A stretch of 64,000 bases of DNA from Dyadobacter subterraneus (GCF_015221875.1 NZ_JACYGY010000001.1:1736001-1800000), one strand, 5' to 3'. Positions 8,595 to 17,834 are shown, counted from the first letter of the stretch. Program-made: numbers and translations. The notes: generated from the letters alone by a model not told the origin.

Positions 8595-11500
8595 TCAGAA
8601 ATCTAGGTTAATGCCAAGATTGTAAATTCGGGAAGTCGGGTAAACATTGTAGGCGGCCTGCGGTGCCCGGCGCTGAAAATTTTCAGGATCGCGGTATAGT
8701 ACTTTTGTCCAGGTTACCAGGTTTTGTCCGGAAAGAAAAACACGGATTCCATTCAATCCGACTTTTTTAACAATGCGGCCAGGAATCTGGTAAGCCAGCT
8801 GGGCATTTCTGATTTTCAGATACTTCGCGTTTGTTAAAAGAAAATCGTTGGTTGCATAACTCATAAAATTCCCTCCGACTGCCGGCTGTAAAGAAGGCCA
8901 GGTTGCATTTTTTGCGTTTTCAGGCGTCCAGCGGCCCAGCATATTTTCATACATCTGGTTGCTGCTGAGGTTTCTCTGATCAAACTGAATATCAGAACTT
9001 ACGTGCGCAACACCCTGAAACATAACTGAAAGTGAGATTCCGTGGTAGCTGATATTGGGCTCAAAACTGTATGCATATTCCGGCACATTTGAATAACCGA
9101 TCGGGGTGATATCATCCGTGGAAATGACACCGTCCTTATTGATATCCTTATATTTAAGATCACCCGGAATCGGTTTCCCCAGAAGATTTGGAAGATAGGC
9201 ATTAATATCATCCTGCGACTGGTAAAAGCCATCTGTCACATAACCCCGGTACTGACCGATCTGGTAACCGGCCGACTTTTGGTAGGCAGGCCTGCCAACG
9301 GGCTCGTCCAGATTAATGATTTTATTTCGGGCAAAACTCACCTGGGCATTAAAACCATACTTCCAGTTTCCAACCCGACGCTGGTGACGGAGTTCCACTT
9401 CGTAACCGTGGTTATGTACTTCTCCAAAATTTACGCTTGGATAAGCTTCTCCGTAAGTGGTGAGCCCGGACTGACGGTTCAATAAAATATTGGTCCGCTT
9501 TTCATCAAACAGATCCACGTTCAAAGAAAACATATCATTGAAAAAACTGCTTTCAAAACCAATGTTCCTTTTGGTGGAAGTTTCCCAGGTTATATCCGGG
9601 TTCCCAATTCGTGAGTGTGTGATGACAGGATAAGTATTGATGGCAGTCGGAAGTCCGAACTGTGCGGCCGTATTTGGTTTTGCCGTAAGCGCCAGATTGG
9701 ATGCACCAACGTAAGCGGCTGAGTTTCGTGTATATTCATCAAGATACAAAAAGCGGTTTCCGCCAATTTTATCAAAACCAATTCTACCATATGATCCCCG
9801 GATTTTCAGATAACTTAGCCAGCTGATGTTTTCCATAAAAGATTCCTTGCTCACAGTCCATCCCGCAGAAACTGCCGGGAAAAATCCGAATCTTTTGCCG
9901 GAAGCGAAGTTTTCTGAACCATTATAGGCACCATTAAATTCTGCAAAATAGCGGTCTTTATAGCTGTAAGTGACCCTTCCAACAATACCCTGTGAAGCAT
10001 AGGCCGGCTGGGCGCCGATTACCCGGCGGGCCTGGCGCTGAAAAAGTCCCAGCGCTGTAACAGCATGATGTCCAAAACTCCGGTTAAAATTCAAACTGCT
10101 TTGCAGGTTATAGCTGATGGCCCCATCATAAGTGGCTGTCACGGGGCCTAACGGCGTATCTGCGTCACTAAAAGAGCTGTTTCCTTTTACGATTTCATCG
10201 GTCTGTTTGTTGATATAATACGAAGTGAAAGTTCCCGCCTGTCTTCGGTTCGCAATGAAATAGGCATCGTACGCGTACTGCGTTTTGAATGATAAACCTT
10301 TCAAAATTTTATGCAGGTCATAGTTAAGCGCCAGGGTACTTTCAATTGAATTCGTTTGCTGTATAAAATAGCCTGACCGACTGATCCAGCCCAGTGGATT
10401 CGTCAGATTTACACCTGCATTCGGGTTTTCCATAAATCTGCCGTCCGGAAGTGTGGGCACATAAGCATAGGCAGGTATCCCGTTAATTCGGGAAAGAAGA
10501 TATTCAATTTCCGCATTTGCATAGAAGGCCGCAGCAGCAGGGGAATAACGTTCCTCCATTCTGCCGCCGAGTTTGACAGAAACGGTAAGGTCTTTGCTTA
10601 AATTCAAGTCAACATTTGAACGGAAATTGTAACGATCATATTTGTTGGTTGTGGAGTAACCATAAGGATTATCGAACTTTTTCAAAATTCCATTCTCCAA
10701 AAGGTAACCCACCGAAATAAAATATTTTGCGATTTTTGTTCCGCCCGAAACATTCAGATTATGCTGGGTTTGCGGATAATGTTTCCGCATGATATAATCG
10801 AACCAATTAAAATCAGGATACTTGTAAGGATCTGAATGATCCTGAAATTTTTGCAGTTCGGCATCAGTGAAAGCGGCAGGTTTACCAACATTTTTATTGG
10901 CTTCATTCAGAAGGCTGGCGCTGGTAAATGCATTTAAAGTTTTGGGTAACGCGGTATATTCCTGCATGGCCACGTTTCCTGTGTAGCTAATTCTGGGTTT
11001 TCCTTCCTTGCCGACCTTCGTTGTAATCAGAATAACACCGTTTCCTCCTTTAATACCGAATAAAGCGGTAGCGGAAGCATCTTTTAATACCGAAATATTC
11101 TCAATCTCATTCGGATCAATATCTCCAAAAGATTGTCTTTCAGCACCATCCACGATAATAAGGGGCGAACTATCGCCCGTTGTGGCGCGGCCCCGGATAA
11201 AAAGATCCGCCTGATTATCGCCTGGTTTTCCGCTTCTTTGTACCACAAAAACACCGGGCATGCGGCCTGTTAAACTGTTGGTGACGTTACCTGTAGGTGC
11301 TTTGATGATATCTTCGGATTTTACCGTGGCAACCGCGCCCGTCAGTGTAGATTTTTTCTGGGTTCCATAACCGACAACCACTACATCTTGCAGTTGCTGC
11401 TGGTCCGCTTTCAAAACAATATCAATCACCGAACGGTTATCAATTTTGATTTCCTGCGGTATGTATCCGATAAAACTTACAATAATACTGTTGCCCTTGG

Positions 11501-11729
11501 AAACTGAAAGTTTGTAATTCCCCTCAGCATCAGAAGAAGTACCATTAACTGTACCTTTTTCCGCAATGGTTGCACCAATAAGTGCAGTCTGGTCGGTTTC
11601 TCCCGTAATTTTTCCGGTAATCGTGATTTTTTGACCCGTTTGGGCTTGCAGATTCTGGACGCACAGCAGGATCAGGAACATAATTCCTGTAATCCAGGGC
11701 GGCCGCACTTGGAGTAAAATTTGGTTCAT
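8595..11729 (-). CDS. SusC/RagA family TonB-dependent outer-membrane transporter (first pair)
   Basis: 1044 residues. A signal peptide (to QNLQAQ) precedes a carboxypeptidase-regulatory-like domain (about 32-110: GKITGETDQTALIGATIAEKGT). DVVVVGYGTQKK is the classical SusC signature near the TonB contact site, followed by plug motifs (SPLIIVDGAERQSFGDIDP, VLKDASATALFG, NGVILITTKVG). The remainder is a barrel ending YNLGINLDF with a terminal Phe as expected for BamA recognition. It imports oligosaccharides and pairs with the SusD at 6936-8585. The gene begins 90 bases after the stop of the isomerase-family gene, with a hairpin in that gap that may set the relative level of the two transcripts. 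Confidence 0.97.
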   Translation of the reverse strand: MNQILLQVRPPWITGIMFLILLCVQNLQAQTGQKITITGKITGETDQTALIGATIAEKGTVNGTSSDAEGNYKLSVSKGNSIIVSFIGYIPQEIKIDNRSVIDIVLKADQQQLQDVVVVGYGTQKKSTLTGAVATVKSEDIIKAPTGNVTNSLTGRMPGVFVVQRSGKPGDNQADLFIRGRATTGDSSPLIIVDGAERQSFGDIDPNEIENISVLKDASATALFGIKGGNGVILITTKVGKEGKPRISYTGNVAMQEYTALPKTLNAFTSASLLNEANKNVGKPAAFTDAELQKFQDHSDPYKYPDFNWFDYIMRKHYPQTQHNLNVSGGTKIAKYFISVGYLLENGILKKFDNPYGYSTTNKYDRYNFRSNVDLNLSKDLTVSVKLGGRMEERYSPAAAAFYANAEIEYLLSRINGIPAYAYVPTLPDGRFMENPNAGVNLTNPLGWISRSGYFIQQTNSIESTLALNYDLHKILKGLSFKTQYAYDAYFIANRRQAGTFTSYYINKQTDEIVKGNSSFSDADTPLGPVTATYDGAISYNLQSSLNFNRSFGHHAVTALGLFQRQARRVIGAQPAYASQGIVGRVTYSYKDRYFAEFNGAYNGSENFASGKRFGFFPAVSAGWTVSKESFMENISWLSYLKIRGSYGRIGFDKIGGNRFLYLDEYTRNSAAYVGASNLALTAKPNTAAQFGLPTAINTYPVITHSRIGNPDITWETSTKRNIGFESSFFNDMFSLNVDLFDEKRTNILLNRQSGLTTYGEAYPSVNFGEVHNHGYEVELRHQRRVGNWKYGFNAQVSFARNKIINLDEPVGRPAYQKSAGYQIGQYRGYVTDGFYQSQDDINAYLPNLLGKPIPGDLKYKDINKDGVISTDDITPIGYSNVPEYAYSFEPNISYHGISLSVMFQGVAHVSSDIQFDQRNLSSNQMYENMLGRWTPENAKNATWPSLQPAVGGNFMSYATNDFLLTNAKYLKIRNAQLAYQIPGRIVKKVGLNGIRVFLSGQNLVTWTKVLYRDPENFQRRAPQAAYNVYPTSRIYNLGINLDF

Positions 11730-11771
11730 TGAAAATTGAAGTTTAGGGTTAATCCTGAGATTTTGTCCAAA

Positions 11772-11812
11772 GCAGAAAAAGGGATCTGGATATTATTAAG
11801 ACCCTTTTCTGC
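11772..11812 (-). other. Intergenic stem-loop between isomerase-family gene and susC
   Basis: The arms GCAGAAAAAGGG (11772-11783) and CCCTTTTCTGC (11802-11812) pair over 11 base pairs with one bulged A and an 18-base loop. No T-run follows the hairpin on the minus strand, so it is a poor intrinsic terminator. It lies 8 bases after the isomerase stop and ~43 bases before the susC start. Such hairpins often protect an upstream or downstream mRNA segment in SusCD operons; that role here is inference. Confidence 0.5.
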
Positions 11813-11819
11813 GGGAATT

Positions 11820-13322
11820 TTACGCTCTGTTGTCTATTATTACTGCTTCCAGATTCAGGTAATTCGCAATTTTTTTAATTGTTTCTGCATGATGCCCGAC
11901 CCCCAAAGCGAAATGGTGCGTAGGCCCTTCTTTCATCCATCTTTGCAGAAACGTTCTCACGTCAGGTTTGAAAAATCCACGCGTATTTGTGTTGCCGGTA
12001 GGAGGTATGGGGCCCTCGACAGACTGTCCTTCGGCAATAACAAATTTGAATTTTCCATCAAAAGTAGAGTTGATACTCAGCATCGTAATAGGTCCTTCCT
12101 TGATTTTAAATTCAACGCCTGCGCCAAATCCGGGTTTCCCATGGTATTTTATAAGACTTCTTAAAACTGGTTTTCCTTCGGCAATCGCTACATTGTGCGG
12201 CCCGTCGTGACCGACCAGCACAAAGCCTTCTTTGAAATCCACCGGATGGAATTCGGCAAAGCTACCGCCTATGCCTAAACGTTCCATGATCAGCATCGCA
12301 AAACAGGTTTTCAGATCTGATTCACCACACATGGGAAATCCAGCGCCTGTCAAAAGCGAATTGCCCACGATCAGATTGGACATGACCGTTCTGGTTTCAC
12401 TGTTTTCCGGTCCCTCATAATAATAGGCCAGTCCGTTGAGCTGTTTTGATTCAATGAATTTTTCAAGCGCAACAGTTACCCTGGCAGCAGTTTCCAGGTC
12501 AGAATCTCTCAATTTTTTGGAAATGGGATCTGACACGGGGTCTGGTGTATCAAAAAAATCAAGAATCCTTTCTTTCACCGGGTCAATCTGGCTGCTGTCT
12601 GCACTTTGATAAAACGAAACAATTTCATGTGCCTCACACTGTACAATGTGCGCGCCGAAATGTGCGGTAAGCATCGTAGAATCTGAATGCATATCCAGCA
12701 TCGCCTCAATCGGGTGCCCGATGTGCCCGATCCGGGATGTTTTCAAATCATGCAAAACTGCCGCAATCCTGCAATATTCTTCAATCTCTGCATCTGCGGC
12801 CGGATCGTCGTACAAAGTTCCAATGATCATATCTGGTACTTTTTTTCCCATCCTGGCTGCCACACCGGCAAATTCGGGAAGGGAACAAATATCATCATTG
12901 TAAAGCTGCATGTAGGTGGATGCCTGGGAATAATCCATCGCTTTATCGGGCTGCAAAGCCACCAGTATAATAGGAACCTGCATATTTCTGATCACGACGC
13001 CAAAAGTATTGGAGGTTGCATAGGTGAGCATATCACAGAAAATCAGGTCAAGATTGGCCGCATTTAATTTAGGTACCAGTTCATAGGCCTTCTGCACATT
13101 GTCAACCAATCCGAAATCAATCACTTCTGCGTAAGAGCTGTTTTGTATCTTTTCAATAAAAACAGTCTGTTTGGAAAGCATATCATCCAGTAATCCTTCA
13201 AACTGACTCCAGTACTTATAGTATCCAACGCCGAATACACCAATTCTTGGCCGGGTCGGACTGCGTTTTTCAATGATAGGAGCGGCTGCGGTTTCCTTTT
13301 CGACGGACGGGGAATTTCCCAT
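11820..13322 (-). CDS. L-fucose/L-arabinose isomerase family protein
   Basis: 500 residues with no signal peptide, so cytoplasmic. The N-terminus (RIGVFGVGYYKYWSQFEGL), the block NLDLIFCDMLTYATSN followed by PIILVALQP, and the C-terminal metal/substrate region (CGESDLKTCFAMLIMERLG; HFALGVGHHAETI) match the fucose/arabinose isomerase superfamily, which interconverts aldoses and ketoses with a divalent metal. The length equals that of bacterial L-arabinose isomerase (~500). The residues are divergent from araA, and the family has members of unknown substrate, so I give no symbol. Its position between a sugar/uronate transporter and SusCD genes implies that it processes the monosaccharide released from the PUL substrate. 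It starts 82 bases after the transporter stop. Confidence 0.85.
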   Translation of the reverse strand: MGNSPSVEKETAAAPIIEKRSPTRPRIGVFGVGYYKYWSQFEGLLDDMLSKQTVFIEKIQNSSYAEVIDFGLVDNVQKAYELVPKLNAANLDLIFCDMLTYATSNTFGVVIRNMQVPIILVALQPDKAMDYSQASTYMQLYNDDICSLPEFAGVAARMGKKVPDMIIGTLYDDPAADAEIEEYCRIAAVLHDLKTSRIGHIGHPIEAMLDMHSDSTMLTAHFGAHIVQCEAHEIVSFYQSADSSQIDPVKERILDFFDTPDPVSDPISKKLRDSDLETAARVTVALEKFIESKQLNGLAYYYEGPENSETRTVMSNLIVGNSLLTGAGFPMCGESDLKTCFAMLIMERLGIGGSFAEFHPVDFKEGFVLVGHDGPHNVAIAEGKPVLRSLIKYHGKPGFGAGVEFKIKEGPITMLSINSTFDGKFKFVIAEGQSVEGPIPPTGNTNTRGFFKPDVRTFLQRWMKEGPTHHFALGVGHHAETIKKIANYLNLEAVIIDNRA

Positions 13323-13352
13323 AAACGATCAAATTATGTTTGTAAATATTTT

Positions 13353-13365
13353 CTTAACGCACTAA
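13353..13365. promoter_or_regulatory. Candidate operator copy upstream of isomerase-family gene
   Basis: The 13-base sequence CTTAACGCACTAA lies 31-43 bases before the isomerase start. The identical 13-mer occurs before the MFS transporter (14651-14663). It contains a weak dyad, TTAACGCACTAA versus its complement TTAGTGCGTTAA. Perfect repetition at two promoter-proximal sites in one operon suggests the target of a sugar-responsive repressor (GntR or LacI type by inference). No regulator gene of that kind is in the window. Confidence 0.5.
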
Positions 13366-13404
13366 GTTAAATTTTGCAAAATTTTTTATTTTTTTTTACT
13401 CTGT

Positions 13405-14646
13405 TCAAGCCGTTTCGGGTTGTAAAATATCTTTCTTTTCGCTGAACAAAGGCTTTATTTTTGGGATGAACAAAATGAAAAGTATAAAAGCCAGTGGATA
13501 TAATAACCCTGATACTATCCACATAGGTTGGTAAGAATAATGTTGAATGATGCTTCCGATCAACGGATTAAGTATCAGGCTGGATAAAGCGCCGGCTGTC
13601 CCGGAAAGTCCTACGACGGTGGACGTAGCGCTCTGACCGAAAACGTCGGAGATGCTGGTTATATAGTTGGTGATCCAGCACCCATGGGCAAACATATAAA
13701 GGGCCATAAATGCCAGAGACATCTCCACTGTGGAGGCATATTCAGCAAAGGGAACTGCCAATGTTAAGCCTGCCGCAATACCCATAATGGTTTTTCTTGC
13801 TTTGTTAACCGTAAAATTTGATTTGATCAGTTTGTCAGAAAACAAACCTCCTAAAATATTGGATATGCCAAGAGCCAGAAATGGTATCCATAGCAGATTT
13901 CCGATTTTCTCGTAAGGCACATGGCGAACTTCGCTCAAATATTTGGGGATCCAGAACATCATAAAATACATAACGGGATCAAGAAGAAAACGGATCATAA
14001 TAAAAACCCAGGTCTGCCGGAAGGATAGGAGTGCAAGAAATGAGGGGCCGTTCGGTGTTGCATTTCCTGGCTCCGCAGAAATTACTTTTTTCCAGGGAAT
14101 TAAAAGCCAGATGAGTACCCAGGCCATGCCTGCCAGGCCGGGAATCACAAACCCTGCTCTCCATCCATAAATATTTGATATCCAGATGGTAAGCGGAGGC
14201 GCGATGACGGCTCCAATCGCTGATCCTCCTATCGCAATGCCATTTGCCAAACCTCTTTCTTTTTTATCAAACCAGTCAAATACTGTTTTTGCTGCTCCCG
14301 GAAAACAGGCCCCTTCACCCATGCCCAGAAAAAAACGGAAGGTAAGAAGCTGCGGAAGATTTGTCATCAAACCGTGAAAAGCATTGGCAACAGACCACAT
14401 CCCGACGGCAAGTGCCAGTCCTTTTTTTGCTCCGGCTTTGTCAATCAGCCAGCCGCCCAGTGTAAACATTAATGCATAACTAAGCAGGAAACTGGTATTG
14501 ACCCAGCCATACTGCACATCGCTGAAATGAAACTCTTTCTGTATTTTTATAATTGCAATCGATAGTACCTGACGGTCCAGAAAGCTCAGGCCCGTAGCCA
14601 GAAATACCATGAAAACAACAAACCAGCGGATAGAGTATTTTTTCAT
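13405..14646 (-). CDS. MFS transporter, ACS (hexuronate/sugar acid symporter) type
   Basis: About 413 residues with twelve predicted membrane segments. The start is set at the ATG at 14644-14646 (MKKYSIRWFVVFMVFLATG); a longer frame upstream would place charged leader codons across the promoter. TGLSFLDRQVLSIA in the first helix and the loop-2 motif GGWLIDKAGAKKG are typical of anion:cation symporter MFS proteins such as ExuT, which take up hexuronates or related sugar acids with protons. GMGEGACFPGAAKTVFDWF is the conserved segment after helix 4. It is the promoter-proximal gene of the PUL and likely imports the monosaccharide made in the periplasm to the isomerase-family enzyme encoded next. 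Confidence 0.9.
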   Translation of the reverse strand: MKKYSIRWFVVFMVFLATGLSFLDRQVLSIAIIKIQKEFHFSDVQYGWVNTSFLLSYALMFTLGGWLIDKAGAKKGLALAVGMWSVANAFHGLMTNLPQLLTFRFFLGMGEGACFPGAAKTVFDWFDKKERGLANGIAIGGSAIGAVIAPPLTIWISNIYGWRAGFVIPGLAGMAWVLIWLLIPWKKVISAEPGNATPNGPSFLALLSFRQTWVFIMIRFLLDPVMYFMMFWIPKYLSEVRHVPYEKIGNLLWIPFLALGISNILGGLFSDKLIKSNFTVNKARKTIMGIAAGLTLAVPFAEYASTVEMSLAFMALYMFAHGCWITNYITSISDVFGQSATSTVVGLSGTAGALSSLILNPLIGSIIQHYSYQPMWIVSGLLYPLAFILFILFIPKIKPLFSEKKDILQPETA

Positions 14647-14650
14647 ATAA

Positions 14651-14663
14651 CTTAACGCACTAA
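14651..14663. promoter_or_regulatory. Candidate operator copy between promoter and MFS start
   Basis: A second copy of CTTAACGCACTAA, 5 bases before the MFS start codon and just downstream of the predicted transcription start (about 14669). A protein bound here would block transcription or cover the ribosome site, so repression is the simplest reading. Confidence 0.55.
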
Positions 14664-14675
14664 CTAATTTTATTT

Positions 14676-14707
14676 CAAAAATAAAACCAGAAAATACCAA
14701 ATGCAAA
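14676..14707 (-). promoter_or_regulatory. Bacteroidota-type promoter of the PUL operon
   Basis: On the minus strand TTTG (14704-14707) is followed after exactly 20 bases by TATTTTTG (14676-14683). This fits the Bacteroidota sigma-ABfr consensus TTTG-N19-21-TAnnTTTG. The predicted start of transcription is about 14669, giving a ~23-base leader that contains the operator candidate. No other gene lies between this promoter and the left edge in the opposite sense, so it may drive the entire minus-strand operon. Confidence 0.65.
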
Positions 14708-14893
14708 TTTTTGGATTAATTTATTGAAAATTAATATTAAACCGGGTTTGGTAAGTACTGAAAACCTGCAAAAAAGCCTGGTTCATTATTGATTTTACCT
14801 GCTTTGAAAGCTGGAATTGGAAAACCCAAGAATGTTTTCAAAACGTCAGAAGTGAGACGGGTAGAAACTAGCCTGTACCGAAGATATTTCTGA

Positions 14894-15073
14894 TCCGCTG
14901 TCCGCCAGAAATTTACAGCGGTTTATATCGATAATCTGGATGGCGAAGCTCAGTATAAATATAATCTGGATCTGAATCACTGGTTTTATCCGCTCAGCCA
15001 GGCAAATCTGGATGCAAGTTCGGCTTTAAAACAGAATGTAGAGTGGGGTAGAACCTTTAATCCGTTAGAGTAG
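14894..15073 (+). pseudogene. Remnant of a SusD/RagB C-terminus
   Basis: A 60-codon open frame with no start codon, closed upstream by TGA at 14891-14893 and ending with TAG at 15071-15073. Its translation includes YNLDLNHWFYPLSQANLDA and SSALKQNVEW, close to the C-terminal signature of SusD proteins (FYPIPQxEIDANPxLKQNPGW). The rest of the gene is absent. It appears to be the tail of a deleted SusCD pair that was transcribed rightwards. It is followed directly by a strong terminator-like hairpin, as expected for the end of an operon. Confidence 0.55.
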
Positions 15074-15084
15074 AATCAATTAAG

Positions 15085-15134
15085 TTTAAAAGTGGTGATA
15101 TTAATTTTGTGAAATTGGTATCACCACTTTTAAA
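15085..15134 (+). terminator. 16-bp perfect hairpin after SusD remnant
   Basis: The arms TTTAAAAGTGGTGATA (15085-15100) and TATCACCACTTTTAAA (15119-15134) are perfectly complementary with an 18-base loop; T-rich sequence closes the right arm. It lies 11 bases after the stop of the SusD remnant and 66 bases before the next gene, so it would isolate that gene from upstream transcription. Confidence 0.65.
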
Positions 15135-15200
15135 TTTCAGTAGCGACTTGAAAGATCATACTTTACCAAAGAATAACTTATTTCTCAAACTTTTTCCAGT

Positions 15201-17486
15201 ATGCGATTCCGGCCTTTTCTATTCCTTGTTTTAAGCATTTTTACCAGGCAAACTTTTGCTCAAAATGATTTCAGTACGCGTTATTTTAAAATACATATTG
15301 ATAACAAGGGATGGATCACAAGCATGCAAAATATTACCAGGAGCACGGGTTGGCGTGAATTTAGCCCGGCAGACAAACCGTCTCCTTTGCTTTCACTTTA
15401 CGATGGTAAAAAGCATAAATCTTATCTGCCTGCCGCAGCTGCTTTCGATAAAACAAAAAAGATTTTTACTCTGAAATATCCCAACGGCTCGGTAGCAAAA
15501 GTTTCGCTGTCCACTCATGAGAAATATTTTAAACTTACTTTACTTTCGCTTCAACCGCGCAATGGCGTTGACGGCATTCAATGGGGTGCTTATCATACCA
15601 ATATCACCAACCTGTTTGGTGAAATTATCGGTGTTGCGCGTGATACCAGTGCTGCCGTGAACTATGCAATCGGAATGCTGGCGCTTAACGATAATACGCT
15701 TGGCGGCAACTCAGAAACCATTGCCGATGCTGCACCTTTTCAATACATTATTCATAGTCCCGATAAACAGCGTTTTCCACTTCCGTCTCATCTTCATGAA
15801 GGACAAATCTTTCCCATTGGTGGTGATGGAATTAATGATGTAGCCTTTTATGCGCACAAAGAACCTTATTACCGAATTTTATATGGCAATGCTGCCGAGA
15901 TTGACGCAAAAGGCAGGATATCAATTACCTATAATTCCAGAGACAGGTCTCCAAAACGCGAGGTTTATTTCTCGCTGATACCCAACATGGCTGTCAATAC
16001 GCCAAACCATTTGCAGGTTCAGCCTTTACCGGGCGTTGATTACATTGGTTCGTCTGTCGCACTTTGGGGAAGTCCGGACAGTACTGCATTGCTGGATGTT
16101 ATGCAGAATATTGTATTATCAGAAGGTCTGCCTTATCCCGCGATCAACGGTAAATGGGTGAAAGACCCCTCTGCTTTTGTACCTGATGCCATGAGTGTCG
16201 GCGGTGTTTATGACAGCATTGTTCCCTATGCAAAACAACTGGGTTTTAAAGCGATCAGCTTGTATGATCAGGGTTTTATCAGACCTAACCGCGGCGATGA
16301 AGGGTATCTGGATGGCAAAAATTTCGAGAAGAAACTAATAAAAATGGGCTTAGGAGATAAATCTCACAAAGAATTTTCTGACTTGGCAGCGCAACATGGA
16401 ATCATAATCGGACGCACCCCCATTACCACAGCATTGGCGCCAGGCACAAAAGATGCCAGCCCGGTTCCAGGTGATAGTCTTTGTTACCAACAAAAACGCC
16501 TGCTGGTGAAAAATATCGAACCCGGCGATACGATTATTCTGGTCGATGATCCCAAATACCTTGACGAAATAGCTAGCTGGGAAGGGCATTCCAAAAACCT
16601 GAATATGATTAAAATCGGTAAGGAGCTGATTTATTATATGGGCATTTCTGACAAAGCTCCTTACCGGCTGTTAAATGTAAAACGCGGCTACTGGAAAACG
16701 GCTGAGGTTAGCCATGCCGCCGGCGATACGATCTATAAACTTCAGGTCACGATCAATTATGGCTACGACGGACTGGTTCCAAATATCCAGTTGCAGGATA
16801 AAATAGCTGAATATTACGCAGCGGTGTGTAAAATAAACGGTCTTGCCTATTACGATTTTGATGGCCAGGAATTTCTTTTCAACAATGGACACGGGTATTA
16901 TTCTGTCAAAAGATTTTTTCATAAAATGTTTGACAAAGCAAAGGAGCTCGGCGTCCCCTATATCCGTTTCACAGGCTCTACCTTGTCAGAAGGTTCCTGG
17001 CATTACCAGAGCATCTGGAATGTTGGAGGAGGAAACAATCTTTATGATGTTGAAACCAGGGAATGGGGAAGTGCCACCAGTCAGGGAAAGGACCTGAGAG
17101 ACGTGACCTACGCCAACTTTTTTCCGGTTGGAATGGGCGGAAATTTTCCTATCAAAAAAGAGTCAACCGCAGCACAGTATGAGCATATCCAGGCCATCTC
17201 GGTCGGCATAGGGGCAACTTACAGTCTCCAGCTCAATCAAAAAGACGTTGAAAGCTGCCCTGAAAAACAAGCCATTTTCAAGGTGATCAGAACCTGGGAG
17301 AATGCCCGTGCGGCCAACGTTTTCCCTCGCTGGCTAAAAATAGAGCTTGTCAATCCTGCCAACCAGTTTCATTTGGAACAGCTAAACAGCGGTAGCTGGA
17401 AGCTTTATAAAACAGATCTGGATGGAAAAAATCCAAAACTATATTATACACTTATGGGCGATACCATAAATTCCAAAAGGAAATAA
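15201..17486 (+). CDS. Large secreted protein, probable carbohydrate-active enzyme
   Basis: 761 residues; signal peptide to about residue 20 (FLFLVLSIFTRQTFAQ). Residues ~25-290 look like a beta-sandwich (KIHIDNKGWITSMQNI; VYFSLIPNM). Residues ~330-690 look like a TIM barrel: AISLYDQGFI, IIIGRTPITT, then GLAYYDFDGQEF with Asp552 and Asp554, then IRFTGSTLSEGSWHY. The beta-sandwich plus barrel layout and a strand-borne Asp resemble clan GH-D (GH27/GH36-like) enzymes, but I do not recognise the family and cannot assign the catalytic pair. The gene stands alone on the plus strand, divergent from the PUL and ahead of an unrelated SDR gene. Confidence 0.75.
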   Translation: MRFRPFLFLVLSIFTRQTFAQNDFSTRYFKIHIDNKGWITSMQNITRSTGWREFSPADKPSPLLSLYDGKKHKSYLPAAAAFDKTKKIFTLKYPNGSVAKVSLSTHEKYFKLTLLSLQPRNGVDGIQWGAYHTNITNLFGEIIGVARDTSAAVNYAIGMLALNDNTLGGNSETIADAAPFQYIIHSPDKQRFPLPSHLHEGQIFPIGGDGINDVAFYAHKEPYYRILYGNAAEIDAKGRISITYNSRDRSPKREVYFSLIPNMAVNTPNHLQVQPLPGVDYIGSSVALWGSPDSTALLDVMQNIVLSEGLPYPAINGKWVKDPSAFVPDAMSVGGVYDSIVPYAKQLGFKAISLYDQGFIRPNRGDEGYLDGKNFEKKLIKMGLGDKSHKEFSDLAAQHGIIIGRTPITTALAPGTKDASPVPGDSLCYQQKRLLVKNIEPGDTIILVDDPKYLDEIASWEGHSKNLNMIKIGKELIYYMGISDKAPYRLLNVKRGYWKTAEVSHAAGDTIYKLQVTINYGYDGLVPNIQLQDKIAEYYAAVCKINGLAYYDFDGQEFLFNNGHGYYSVKRFFHKMFDKAKELGVPYIRFTGSTLSEGSWHYQSIWNVGGGNNLYDVETREWGSATSQGKDLRDVTYANFFPVGMGGNFPIKKESTAAQYEHIQAISVGIGATYSLQLNQKDVESCPEKQAIFKVIRTWENARAANVFPRWLKIELVNPANQFHLEQLNSGSWKLYKTDLDGKNPKLYYTLMGDTINSKRK

Positions 17487-17834
17487 GCGCACTATTGAAA
17501 GTCTATGTTCAGCAATTTCGAAATCAGAACCTTATGCTAAAAAATCAACTCTTCGTTTGAAAGCGAAATGTCAGCTGCGGCAATATTTTCCTGCATGAGA
17601 AGTGTGACATTCTATTTCTCTTCCCAACGATTTTGTCAGCTGGGCATCAGCTTCATGGGCTTTCTAACTTACTTAAAAAAAATAACTTTTCATTGCGAAG
17701 CCATTTCCAATGGTTTTTGTCAATTCAACTGCTTGTGCAATACCCCCAATTTGGCAACAACTTAACACGATCTGGCAACATGAAGCGTGGTTATTTCCCG
17801 GAATTTTGCATCATCATTATAAAAAAACAGAAAA
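17487..17834. other. Intergenic region without a recognisable gene
   Basis: 348 bases between the secreted protein and the SDR. Short open frames are present but lack coding character. No clear TAnnTTTG promoter, hairpin or repeat was found. Confidence 0.5.

Noticed and set aside
14647..14706. 20-codon extension of the MFS transporter
   Set aside because: It crosses the predicted promoter; MKKYSIRW at 14646 gives the normal MFS N-terminus.
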